Shown here: in pieces, positions 14,951 to 23,058 of the stretch | Layout of the letters: each line of letters opens with the position of its first letter | Position numbering within the stretch: position 1 is the stretch's first letter | NCBI RefSeq assembly: GCF_029893345.1 | Contig: NZ_JARXVE010000006.1 | Coordinates: 310,001 to 374,000, forward strand | Reading direction: 5' to 3' | DNA: 64,000 bases | DNA from: Mycolicibacterium frederiksbergense | GTDB taxonomy: Bacteria; Actinomycetota; Actinomycetes; Mycobacteriales; Mycobacteriaceae | Notes under the pieces: model-generated | The model's database searches: none | Told to the model about the DNA's origin: nothing | Seen by the model: the letters and a program-made list of their open reading frames with translations, nothing else | Made by a program: the position numbers and the translations under genes

Positions 14951-16363
14951 TCAGGAGTCGAATCCTAAACCGACCGCATCGAGGGTGCGCAGCAGCGCAT
15001 TACGCCGGCCTTGCTGGTGATCCGCTCGATCCAGCGCCCATCGGGTGGCGTTGATGCCCAAGGAGGCCAGCGGTTCCGGCGGGAAGGGCAGTGGTTTGCG
15101 GCGCACCATCTTCAACGCGGTGCGCGGAGTGCGCAGACCGCCAAGGTGATCGAGCATGACCTCGGCGGCGAAGTGGGTTGCCCCCACCCCCAATCCGGTG
15201 AAACCGGCAGCGTAGGCAACCCGGCCCCGGCGGGCCAGGCCGTGAAACGCCGCGAACTGCGTGCAGGTGTCGATGGCCCCGGCCCAGCGGTGGCTGAAGC
15301 GGATGCCCTCCAGCTGCGGGTAGGTGGCCAGGAAGTGCGATGCGAGCGTGCGATAGGACTCGGGCCTGTCCTCGTAGGAGGCGCGAACCTGACGCCCACT
15401 GTGATAGATGGCGTCATAGCCGCCGTAGAGGATTCGGTTGTCCTGGGTCAGCCGCGAATAGTGGAACTGATTGGCCATGTCGGCGATGCCCTGGCGATTG
15501 CGCCATCCGATCGAGTCCATCTGGGCCGTTGAGAGGGGTTCGGTCATCAACACGTAGTCGTAGACCGGCACCGTGTGTAGCCGGTTGCGGCGCAGCAGCG
15601 ACGGAAACACGTTGGTGGCCAACGCGACCCGATCCGTGGTGACCGTGGCGCGCGGTGTCTGCACGCAGGCTGCGGCCGGGTTGTCGGTGTCGACGTTCTG
15701 CACCGGTGAGTGCTCGAAGATCTCGACGCCGAGTTGGGCTGCGACGCGCCCGAGTTCACGGGCGAGCCGGCCTGGATGGAGGAGGGCGCAACCTTCCCGG
15801 TGCCACTGTCCGGCCAGATACAGCGGGCTGTTCACTTGCGCTCGGGTCTGTTCGCGGTCGAGGCGAAGTTGCGGATCCAGCCAGTCGATCTGATGCTGGT
15901 CGACCGCGACGCTGAGGGCGCCCGGCATCTCCCACTGACATTCGATTCCCAGCTCGCGGATCTCGGTCTCCATGGCTGCGAGGTTCTCCATGCCGAGCCG
16001 CTCGAGCTGTTCGTACTCGTCGGGCCAGCGAGTCTGACCGTTGCTCTCGCCATGGGTCAGGCTCGCCTCGCAGAATCCGCCATTGCGACCCGATGCCGCC
16101 CAGCCCAGGGTCTGGGCCTCCAGCAGCACCACCCGGGCAGCCGGGTTGCGCCGCTTGGCCAAGACCGCGGTCCACAGCCCGAGATAGCCGCCGCCGACGA
16201 TGGTGAGATCGGCGTGGGTAGATGAGCTCAACGTTGGATACACCGCGTCATCGCCGGCGTCCTCGAGCCAGAACACCGACGCGACACTGTCGGCCAGCGC
16301 GGCGTTCACCACGCGGGCATCGGGCGCATGGCGCTCGTATGCGGTCGAGTGTTTGGTGGGCAT
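14951..16363 (-). CDS. FAD-dependent amine/amino-acid oxidoreductase (DAO family)
   Basis: A 470-residue D-amino-acid-oxidase-type flavoprotein. The dinucleotide-binding GGGYLGLWTAVLAKRR, the LLEAQTLGWAASGRNGG flavin region and the C-terminal GFTGLGVGATHFAAE flavin-binding segment match the gamma-glutamylputrescine oxidase (PuuB)-like subgroup. It probably oxidises an amine to an imine or aldehyde. ATG 16363 has AGGAG upstream; a longer frame to 16447 lacks homology. The DUF861-like cupin gene lies just upstream on the same strand, a frequent pairing for these oxidases. Confidence 0.85.
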   Translation of the reverse strand: MPTKHSTAYERHAPDARVVNAALADSVASVFWLEDAGDDAVYPTLSSSTHADLTIVGGGYLGLWTAVLAKRRNPAARVVLLEAQTLGWAASGRNGGFCEASLTHGESNGQTRWPDEYEQLERLGMENLAAMETEIRELGIECQWEMPGALSVAVDQHQIDWLDPQLRLDREQTRAQVNSPLYLAGQWHREGCALLHPGRLARELGRVAAQLGVEIFEHSPVQNVDTDNPAAACVQTPRATVTTDRVALATNVFPSLLRRNRLHTVPVYDYVLMTEPLSTAQMDSIGWRNRQGIADMANQFHYSRLTQDNRILYGGYDAIYHSGRQVRASYEDRPESYRTLASHFLATYPQLEGIRFSHRWAGAIDTCTQFAAFHGLARRGRVAYAAGFTGLGVGATHFAAEVMLDHLGGLRTPRTALKMVRRKPLPFPPEPLASLGINATRWALDRADHQQGRRNALLRTLDAVGLGFDS

Positions 16364-16401
16364 TGAATTCTCCTGTTCCTCGTAGCGGTGGGTCTGCTCA
16401 C

Positions 16402-16749
16402 TCAGACGGTGAGGTAAACCTTGCGCAGTCGTTCGGTCACCGTCCACACCGTGCGTGCCCCCGCGGCCAGGCGGGCGACGTCGCCCGCCTGTAGGTGCAG
16501 TGCAGCGGCGCCGTCCTCGAACTCGACGACCGCGCGTCCGGCCAGAACGACGAACACCTCTTCTGCCTCGACGTCACGCATGGTGCCTTCGGTCATCTCC
16601 CACACGCCGATCTCGACGTCGCCGAGCGTCCCGAGTCCGGCGGTGCCCGTCTGGGGCCGGCCAATGACCAGTTGATCATTCGGAACATCGGTGAATTCGA
16701 GTGCGATCGTGCCCGCCGTGATCGAGCAATTGGATTCGAGCGCGGTCAT
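16402..16749 (-). CDS. Cupin-domain protein (DUF861/EutQ-like)
   Basis: A 115-residue single-domain cupin: GVWEMTEGTMRDVEAEEVFVVLAGRAVVEFEDG followed by LQAGDVARLAAGARTVWTVTERLRKVYL. It matches the DUF861-type cupins that accompany FAD-dependent amine oxidases; their role (metal binding or substrate handling) is poorly defined. ATG 16749 has GAGGAGAAA upstream. It is the first gene of a two-gene operon with the FAD oxidoreductase. A dyad at 16929-16960 may belong to its control region. Confidence 0.8.
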   Translation of the reverse strand: MTALESNCSITAGTIALEFTDVPNDQLVIGRPQTGTAGLGTLGDVEIGVWEMTEGTMRDVEAEEVFVVLAGRAVVEFEDGAAALHLQAGDVARLAAGARTVWTVTERLRKVYLTV

Positions 16750-16928
16750 GGGTTTCTCCTCGTCTGGATGATCCGGGGGATGGTGCGGCGTGCCGGCGTA
16801 GCGCTGAACGTGCTGTGTGCCCACGTCTTAGGTGTGTGACATAGCGTTTATGCGCCCGCGTTGCGCGGTGATCCATTGTGTGCCAAGGATTTAGTTTGCC
16901 CGATGCCAGTCGGATCACGGCGTGGCAG

Positions 16929-16960
16929 TGTGTAACATCCGGTGCCCGGGATCTTACACA
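16929..16960. promoter_or_regulatory. Dyad TGTGTAA-N18-TTACACA
   Basis: Exact 7-bp inverted repeats at 16929-16935 and 16954-16960. The interior is also partly symmetric (ATCCGG near CCGGGAT), so a long imperfect hairpin can form. It lies 47 bp downstream of the TetR stop and about 180 bp upstream of the cupin start. It could be an operator for the cupin/oxidase operon or a terminator of the TetR gene. Confidence 0.45.
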
Positions 16961-17007
16961 TCGTTGCATCCCGTGCCGCTGGTGACGGTGTTAGGCCGAG
17001 ATGGCAA

Positions 17008-17622
17008 TCAGCGCTTGGGTTTCCGCGTGGTCGATCCCTCGTCGAGACCGACCAGCAGATCGGCAATTTTCAGGATGGCATGTGCAGCCCGCTGGGGCGG
17101 CCACTGCTCGGGATCCTCTGTTGTGGCGAAGTAGAAGCCGCGGATAGCCAGGTAGATGCCGTCGGCGATGGCGTCGGAGTCCGAGTCCGCCGGCGCCAGA
17201 TCCGCTACGTCGGTGCGAATGTTCTCGTAGTGTTCGGCGGCGTCGTCGCGCAGCAGTTCCGAAGCGCCGTCGCTCGACGCACGTGAGACCAGGTCGAGCC
17301 AAATCTGGCGGGCGGCCCGGTCATTGTGCAATGTCGTGGTCGACCAACGAATTTCTTCCCGCAGTCTCGATCGTGGATCGTCCTGGACTTCGGCGATCGC
17401 CTCCGCGTGCTCACGTCGCCAGGCGGCCAGTTCGTAGCGGACGGCGTTGAGCAGCAGGTCGGCTCGTGACTTGATGTAGTTGGTCACCACCGTGGTCGAT
17501 CCGCCGAGTTCGGCGGCCACCGCACGGATCGTCACGCCGGCGGGGCGCTCGCGGTCGGCAACCCGCAAGGTGGCCTCGGCGATCTGATCCAGGCGCGCAG
17601 CGGCATCGACTTCGATCGGCAT
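17008..17622 (-). CDS. TetR/AcrR-family transcriptional regulator
   Basis: A 204-residue regulator with a BetI/AcrR-like HTH (VTIRAVAAELGGSTTVVTNYIKSRADLLL) and a helical C-terminal domain. It is divergent from the peptide ABC transporter operon, with about 167 bp between the starts. That gap holds a GTTGTACAAC palindrome and a repeated ACAGTGTTG, which are likely operators. It also sits upstream of the cupin/oxidase operon on its own strand, so it may regulate both. The effector could be the imported peptide or amine. Confidence 0.85.
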   Translation of the reverse strand: MPIEVDAAARLDQIAEATLRVADRERPAGVTIRAVAAELGGSTTVVTNYIKSRADLLLNAVRYELAAWRREHAEAIAEVQDDPRSRLREEIRWSTTTLHNDRAARQIWLDLVSRASSDGASELLRDDAAEHYENIRTDVADLAPADSDSDAIADGIYLAIRGFYFATTEDPEQWPPQRAAHAILKIADLLVGLDEGSTTRKPKR

Positions 17623-17683
17623 GTGCGCTACCTCCTGGATCTCTTGACGAAGTGACGTGCGTTACGCCACACTATCCTACGCC

Positions 17684-17713
17684 GTTGTACAACAGTGTTG
17701 TGTCACAGTGTTG
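17684..17713. promoter_or_regulatory. Palindrome plus direct repeat between the TetR gene and the ABC operon
   Basis: GTTGTACAAC (17684-17693) is a perfect 10-bp palindrome. ACAGTGTTG occurs twice in tandem at 17692-17700 and 17705-17713, 13 bp apart. It lies in the divergent promoter region and is a good candidate operator for the adjacent TetR. Confidence 0.5.
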
Positions 17714-17789
17714 CAGGAAACTCCACTGGCGCAACATGGGCCCGTGTTCGGTTGGGCCCGTTCGAAACTCGGAGAGGAGGCGTACATCG

Positions 17790-18749
17790 GTGAATGCCTC
17801 GATTTCCCTCAGTTGGGTAGTCAAGCGCGTGATCGCGCTGGTCGTGACTCTGGCAGTAGGCAGTCTGCTGATCTATGGCGCGATGTTCCTATCCCCAGGT
17901 GATCCGGCAACGTTGCTGGTCGGGGGTTCCAAGCCCAGCCCGGAGGCGTTGGCCGCCGCGCGGGCGGAGTTCCACCTCGACGAACCCTTTTGGCAGAGCT
18001 ACGTCCGGTGGCTCGGCGGAGCGGTGCACGGCGACTTCGGGATATCGCTGATCAACCGTGCGCCGGTCGGCGAAATGGTCGCCAGCCGGCTGGGGACCAC
18101 GGTATTTCTGGTGGCGTATGCGTCCGTCTTCATCGTCATCGGCGGCGTGGTGCTGGGTGTTCTCGCCGGCTGGCGTGGTGGGCGCACCGCGACGGCGATG
18201 ACCACCGTGACCACGGTCCTGATGGCGGCCCCGACGTTCGCCGTCGCGGTCATCCTGATCGCCGTGTTCGCCTCGGGATTGGGCTGGTTCCCGGTCTTCG
18301 GCGGCGGAGCGGGGTTCCTGGACCAACTGTGGCACCTCACACTCCCGGCCGCTTCGCTTGGCTTCGCGTGGATCGCCTACGTAGCCAACATCACTCAGGA
18401 GGCGGTACGCCGGGAGATGACCTCCGAACACGTCGAGACGGCGCGCAGTCGGGGCATCGCCGAGTCGTCCATCATCTGGCGGCACGTGGTACGCAACGCA
18501 TCGGGTCCGATCGTGGCGGTCAACGGGTTGTCGATCGCCGGGATCTTCGCGGCGACTTCGGTTGCCGAACAAGCCTTCGGGGTCAGCGGCATCGGCTCCC
18601 TGCTGGTACAGAGCGCAGCCCGGCAAGACATCGTGACCGTGCAAGCCGTCACGCTGATCATGATCACCGCGTTCGTCGTGGTGAACACGGTGGTCGACAT
18701 GTTGAGCGCGATCCTCGACCCGCGATTGGCCGGAGGCGTTGCCGCATGA
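17790..18749 (+). CDS. Peptide/nickel-type ABC transporter permease (DppB/OppB-like)
   Basis: A 319-residue inner-membrane permease. It has an N-terminal TM helix, the PGDPATLLVGG and HLDEPFWQSYVRWLGG segment typical of DppB/OppB, and about six TM helices with an EAA-type loop around ARSRGIAESSIIWRHVVRNA. The GTG at 17790 is preceded by GAGAGGAGG. It is the first gene of a six-gene operon; its stop overlaps the next start by 4 bp (ATGA). Confidence 0.9.
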   Translation: MNASISLSWVVKRVIALVVTLAVGSLLIYGAMFLSPGDPATLLVGGSKPSPEALAAARAEFHLDEPFWQSYVRWLGGAVHGDFGISLINRAPVGEMVASRLGTTVFLVAYASVFIVIGGVVLGVLAGWRGGRTATAMTTVTTVLMAAPTFAVAVILIAVFASGLGWFPVFGGGAGFLDQLWHLTLPAASLGFAWIAYVANITQEAVRREMTSEHVETARSRGIAESSIIWRHVVRNASGPIVAVNGLSIAGIFAATSVAEQAFGVSGIGSLLVQSAARQDIVTVQAVTLIMITAFVVVNTVVDMLSAILDPRLAGGVAA

Positions 18750-19597
18750 GCGCAATTCAACTTGCTCCACGCCGGGTGCGCCGCTCCGGTGATGGATCGT
18801 TCACCTGGGTGACCTGGGCCTGCGTCGGTTTCTTGGCGATCGTAGTCGGCATGGCCGTGGCGGGACCCTGGATCGCCCCGCACGATGCGTTGCAGGTCGA
18901 CGCCGCAGACATTCACGCGCTGCCCAGTGCCAATCACCTGCTGGGCACCGATGACACCGGCCGCGACATCTTCAGCCGCATCATCGTCGGCGCCCGGCCG
19001 AGCCTGGTCGGGCCGGCCCTGGTGGTGCTCACCGCCGCCCTGGTGGGGACCCTGATGGCCGTCACCGCGGCGTGGCGAGGCCGCGCGGCCGATGCGCTGA
19101 TCTCGCGAATCTTCGATCTGCTCTTCGCTTTTCCCGGCCTGATTCTGGCCATCATCGCGGTGACCGTATTCGGTCGGGGTCTGCTCAGTCCGGTGCTCGC
19201 GTTGGCCGTGGCCTACGTGCCCTACATCGGTCGTGTGGTGCGCGTCGCAGCCTTACGCGAAAGGTCACAGCCCTATGTCGCGGCCCTGCAGATCCAAGGG
19301 TTTTCGCCGGCATGGATCTGTGTCCGGCACGTCGTGCCCAACCTGCTTCCCGTCGTGGTCGTGCAGACCAGCCTGGCGTTCGGCTACGCCCTGCTGGACC
19401 TCGCAGCCATCTCCTACATCGGGCTGGGCGTGCAGCCACCCGATCCCGAATGGGGGCTCATGGTCGCCAACGGCCAATCCTCGATCCTGTCCGGATACCC
19501 GCAGCAGTCCATCTTCGCGGGTTTGATCATCGTCGCGACCGTCGTGTGCGTGAACCTCGTGGGCACCCGGCTGGCGGCCCGAGTGGGGGGTCGATGA
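18746..19597 (+). CDS. Peptide-type ABC transporter permease (DppC/OppC-like)
   Basis: A 283-residue second permease. The N-terminal WIAPHDALQVD and LLGTDDTGRDIFSRIIVGAR segments are characteristic of OppC/DppC proteins. The EAA loop is AALQIQGFSPAWICVRHVVPNLLP, and the typical end GLGVQPPDPEWGLMVANGQ is present. The start overlaps the upstream stop by 4 bp, and the ATPase start overlaps its own stop. It forms the transmembrane channel with the preceding gene product. Confidence 0.9.
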   Translation: MSAIQLAPRRVRRSGDGSFTWVTWACVGFLAIVVGMAVAGPWIAPHDALQVDAADIHALPSANHLLGTDDTGRDIFSRIIVGARPSLVGPALVVLTAALVGTLMAVTAAWRGRAADALISRIFDLLFAFPGLILAIIAVTVFGRGLLSPVLALAVAYVPYIGRVVRVAALRERSQPYVAALQIQGFSPAWICVRHVVPNLLPVVVVQTSLAFGYALLDLAAISYIGLGVQPPDPEWGLMVANGQSSILSGYPQQSIFAGLIIVATVVCVNLVGTRLAARVGGR

Positions 19598-20580
19598 TGT
19601 CGGCGCTGTTGACAGTCGAGCACCTCAAGGTCCAGGTTCCTGCGCTCGATCGTCCTCTGCTGCGCGGGGTTTCGCTCCGGGTCGGCGTCGGCGAGGCAGT
19701 GGCGTTGGTCGGCGAATCGGGTTCGGGAAAATCGCTCACCACGCGGGCGATACTGCGCCTGCTGCCCCAGGGTTCCGATGTCCAAGGTCTGATCGAGTTC
19801 GACGGACAGGACGTGATGCAGTTGAGCGGCAAGGCATTGCGCCGCTGGCGCGCGACCGAAGTCGGAATGATCTTCCAGGACCCCAAGGCCCACATCAATC
19901 CCGTGCGCACCGTTGGTGACTTCCTGTTGGAGGGCTTGGACAATCGATTCGCCAACCGGCGCGAGGCTCACAAGAGCGCCATGGAGATGCTGCGGGAGGT
20001 GGGCATCAGCAATCCCGAGCAGCGCGCGCAGCGACGGCCGCACGAACTGTCGGGCGGGCTGCTGCAGCGGGTGATGATCGCATCGGTGCTGCTGCGGCAG
20101 CCGCGACTGTTGCTGGCCGACGAACCCACCACCGCACTCGATGTCACCACCCAGGCTGACGTCATGGCCATCATCGACGAGCAACGCCAGCAGCGGGGGA
20201 TGGCAATGCTTTTCATCACCCACGACCTGGATCTTGCCTCGGCGGTGTGCGATCGAATCGCGGTCATGTACGCCGGTGCCATCGTCGAACAGGCTCCGGC
20301 CGAGGCCCTGGTCGATGCCCCGGCGCATCCCTACACCGCGGGCCTGCTGCGGTCGCGACCCGAGCTGGGCCGTGAGGGTGAACTGCATCCCATCGCCGGC
20401 CGGCCCATCTCCGGAGCCGAGGTCGGCCAGGGCTGCGCGTTCGCGCCGCGGTGTGCGGCCGCGATGGATGTTTGCCTGACCGATGATCCCGAATTGCGAC
20501 CCAGCACAACCGGATCGGTGGCGTGTCAGCTATGGCAGGACCGCCGCCTCGCCCACTCGACAGAGGTGTTGCATGTCTGA
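19594..20580 (+). CDS. Peptide-type ABC transporter ATP-binding protein (DppD/OppD-like)
   Basis: A 328-residue ATPase with Walker A GESGSGKS, the LSGGLLQR signature in place of the usual LSGGQxQR, Walker B LLLADEPTTALD and an H-loop FITHD. The C-terminal oligopeptide-transporter extension has the cysteines of GCAFAPRC and MDVC, which in OppD/DppD-type proteins can bind an Fe-S cluster. Two ATGs (19594, 19597) overlap the permease stop. Its own stop overlaps the next ATPase start by 8 bp. Confidence 0.9.
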   Translation: MMSALLTVEHLKVQVPALDRPLLRGVSLRVGVGEAVALVGESGSGKSLTTRAILRLLPQGSDVQGLIEFDGQDVMQLSGKALRRWRATEVGMIFQDPKAHINPVRTVGDFLLEGLDNRFANRREAHKSAMEMLREVGISNPEQRAQRRPHELSGGLLQRVMIASVLLRQPRLLLADEPTTALDVTTQADVMAIIDEQRQQRGMAMLFITHDLDLASAVCDRIAVMYAGAIVEQAPAEALVDAPAHPYTAGLLRSRPELGREGELHPIAGRPISGAEVGQGCAFAPRCAAAMDVCLTDDPELRPSTTGSVACQLWQDRRLAHSTEVLHV

Positions 20581-21415
20581 GCCGGTCTTGTCGATCAGCG
20601 CGCTGCGCAAGACGTTCGCGATCCGCAATGGCCGCAGGGCCGAGGACTTCGTGGCTGTGGACGACGTGAGTTTCAGCATCGACGAGGGCCGATCCCTGGC
20701 CGTCGTCGGAGAGAGCGGCTCCGGGAAGTCGACGTGTGCCCGCATCGTCGTGGGACTGGAGACCCCGACATCGGGATCGGTGACGGTCTGCGGCACCGCG
20801 GTAGATGCCGACATCTCGCATGCCGGGCGCCGCGCGCTGGCCCGCAAGGTGCAGATGGTGTTCCAGGACCCGTATTCGTCGCTGGATCCGCGCCAGCGGA
20901 TCGGGGATGCGTTGGAGGAAGTCATCCATCTGCATACCGATCTGAACCGCACCGCCGCCGCCGCCCGAGCGCGAGAGCTGTTGTCGCTGGTCGGCCTGGA
21001 CGACAAGCGTTATGCCGATCATCCGCGCACGCTGTCGGGCGGGCAGCGACAGCGGGTCGCGATTGCTCGCGCCCTGGCACCCGGACCTCGTGTCCTTGTG
21101 CTCGACGAACCGGTTGCGGCACTGGACGTGTCGATTCAGGCGCAGATACTGCAGGTGCTGCAGGACGTGCGTGCGGCGACCGGTGTCGCATTGCTGTTTA
21201 TCACCCATGATCTCGCCGTCGCCGAATTCATGTGTGACGACGTCGTCGTCATGCGCTCAGGCCGAATCGTGGAGTCCGGTCCGATTCGAGACGTGCTGAG
21301 GGCACCCGAGCACCCCTATACCCAGGCACTGCTGACGGCCGTGCCGCGGCGTGGATGGAAACCCACTCGTCGTGACCACTCGGTCATCGACTCCAAGGAA
21401 AGGCCAGGAACATGA
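20573..21415 (+). CDS. Peptide-type ABC transporter ATP-binding protein (DppF/OppF-like)
   Basis: A 280-residue second ATPase of the importer. Walker A is GESGSGKS, the Q-loop segment is MVFQDPYSSLDPRQRI (the OppF-typical SSLDPR), the signature is LSGGQRQR, and Walker B is VLVLDEPVAALD. It is shorter than many OppF proteins because it lacks the cysteine-rich C-terminal extension. Its stop overlaps the start of the binding-protein gene by 4 bp. Confidence 0.9.
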   Translation: MSEPVLSISALRKTFAIRNGRRAEDFVAVDDVSFSIDEGRSLAVVGESGSGKSTCARIVVGLETPTSGSVTVCGTAVDADISHAGRRALARKVQMVFQDPYSSLDPRQRIGDALEEVIHLHTDLNRTAAAARARELLSLVGLDDKRYADHPRTLSGGQRQRVAIARALAPGPRVLVLDEPVAALDVSIQAQILQVLQDVRAATGVALLFITHDLAVAEFMCDDVVVMRSGRIVESGPIRDVLRAPEHPYTQALLTAVPRRGWKPTRRDHSVIDSKERPGT

Positions 21416-23058
21416 AGACGATCTGTTCTCCCACGCGGCGGTCCGCAGTGGCCGTCCTCGTCGTGAGCAGCGTGCTGCTCGCGGGCTGTGCAGGCAGTGG
21501 TGGTCAGCATGACACCGCGCCGCGAACACTGCAGACCATGACACCGGAAGCCGGTGGCGCAATCGACACCCTGCGGTGGGCGTTGCCCGAAGGCGAGCCG
21601 ACCTCGGTCGACCCCGCCAAGGTGGGCGACTACTCGCCGGCGGCGGTCGCGACCAACGTCTGCGAAGGCCTGGCCGCCTTCGACGCCGACTTCAACCTGC
21701 GGCCCAATCTCGCCAAGACCATCACCAAGCCTGATCCGACGACCTACGTCTTCGACCTGCAGCCCAATGTGCGGTTCAGCAACGGTGATCCGATGACCAC
21801 GGACGACGTGGTCTACAGCCTCAAACGCAATATGGATCCCGAGGTGGGATCCTTCTGGTCGTCCTACTACCAATCGGTGTCCTCGATCGACGTGACCGGC
21901 CCCAACCAGGTGACGGTCCGACTCAGCCGACCCGACTTGTTGTTCGAATCAGCCATGGCCACTCTCGCCGGAGCGGTATCCCAGCGAAAGTTCGTCGAGC
22001 AGGCCGGAAATCGTTATGGTGCACCCACCGGCGGGGTCATGTGCACCGGCCCGTTCACGATGCAGTCCTGGAAGCCCGGTGAGTCGATCACGCTGAAGCG
22101 CAACGAGACGTATTGGAATCGCGAGCACGCCGCGAAGGCGGCGACGGTCGACTTCCGGATCGTCACCGAGCCGAGCACACTGACCAGTGCACTTCAAGCC
22201 GGAGAAATCGACGGCGCCTATGAGCTGCCGGTCTCGACCCGAAGTGCGTTGGCCAACAGTGCCACTGGCTCCGTGTACGACGGTCCCAGCACTCAAATGA
22301 TCGAACTCATCCCCACCGAGAAGGCCGGGCCGATGAGCAATGTCGCGGTGCGGACCGCGCTGGATCTGGCCATCGACAAGAAGGCTCTCTCGCAATCGGT
22401 CTATGGCGGTGCCGCAGAACCGCTGAAGTCGTTCATCCCACCGTTCATGTGGGGCTCGGGGCCGGCACGCGCGATCTACCAGCAGGCCTACGACAAACTG
22501 CCCGACACCACCGAGGCCAATATCGAGGAGGCCAAGAAACTCGTCGACAGTGCGGGATTGACCGATAGGGCGTTCACCGCCGCTGTCGGATCGGGTGACG
22601 AGGCCGGTCTGCGCACGCTGACCTTCGTGCAGTCGGCAGCCAAGGAGATCGGCCTGGACATGAAGATCAAACAGGTGCAGCCCACGGAGAACTCTGAGAT
22701 GTTCTACGACGAATCTGCCCGTGCTGCAGTCGATCTCTTGTATGCCAAGGGTTACGCCGAGATGGCCAGTCCGCTTGCCTATGCGCCGGAGTTCGCCGGC
22801 GAAGGCGGGCTGTTCAACTGGACGGGCTACTCCGATCCGAAGGTCCAGGATTTGCTGCAGCAAGCACGTCAGACCGACGACCCGCACAAGTCGGCTCAAC
22901 TGTTCACCGAGGCGCAAGCGCTGTTCGTCCCACAACGACTCGCGATCCCCTTGGTCTCTCCCAACGAGAGCTTGTTCCTGAAAAACACCATCAGCGGCGC
23001 TCCGGCGTCGTTCGCCTACATCGACATGCCATGGGCCGCCATGATCGGAGCAAAGTAA
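21412..23058 (+). CDS. Family 5 extracellular solute-binding lipoprotein
   Basis: A 548-residue substrate-binding lipoprotein of the DppA/OppA (SBP family 5) type. Lipobox LLAGC with lipidated C26 follows a short hydrophobic signal. The family core appears as GDYSPAAVATNVCEGLAAFD, the DVVYSLKRNMDP region and the DLAIDKKAL helix. It delivers a peptide or peptide-like ligand to the permeases upstream. The stop codon TAA shares its last base with the ATG of the hydrolase gene, so uptake and hydrolysis are coupled. Confidence 0.9.
   Translation: MKTICSPTRRSAVAVLVVSSVLLAGCAGSGGQHDTAPRTLQTMTPEAGGAIDTLRWALPEGEPTSVDPAKVGDYSPAAVATNVCEGLAAFDADFNLRPNLAKTITKPDPTTYVFDLQPNVRFSNGDPMTTDDVVYSLKRNMDPEVGSFWSSYYQSVSSIDVTGPNQVTVRLSRPDLLFESAMATLAGAVSQRKFVEQAGNRYGAPTGGVMCTGPFTMQSWKPGESITLKRNETYWNREHAAKAATVDFRIVTEPSTLTSALQAGEIDGAYELPVSTRSALANSATGSVYDGPSTQMIELIPTEKAGPMSNVAVRTALDLAIDKKALSQSVYGGAAEPLKSFIPPFMWGSGPARAIYQQAYDKLPDTTEANIEEAKKLVDSAGLTDRAFTAAVGSGDEAGLRTLTFVQSAAKEIGLDMKIKQVQPTENSEMFYDESARAAVDLLYAKGYAEMASPLAYAPEFAGEGGLFNWTGYSDPKVQDLLQQARQTDDPHKSAQLFTEAQALFVPQRLAIPLVSPNESLFLKNTISGAPASFAYIDMPWAAMIGAK

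Noticed and set aside
17652..17789. Earlier start for the first ABC permease
   Set aside because: The extra residues are not like a membrane protein N-terminus and overlap the likely TetR operator; GTG 17790 has a strong ribosome site.
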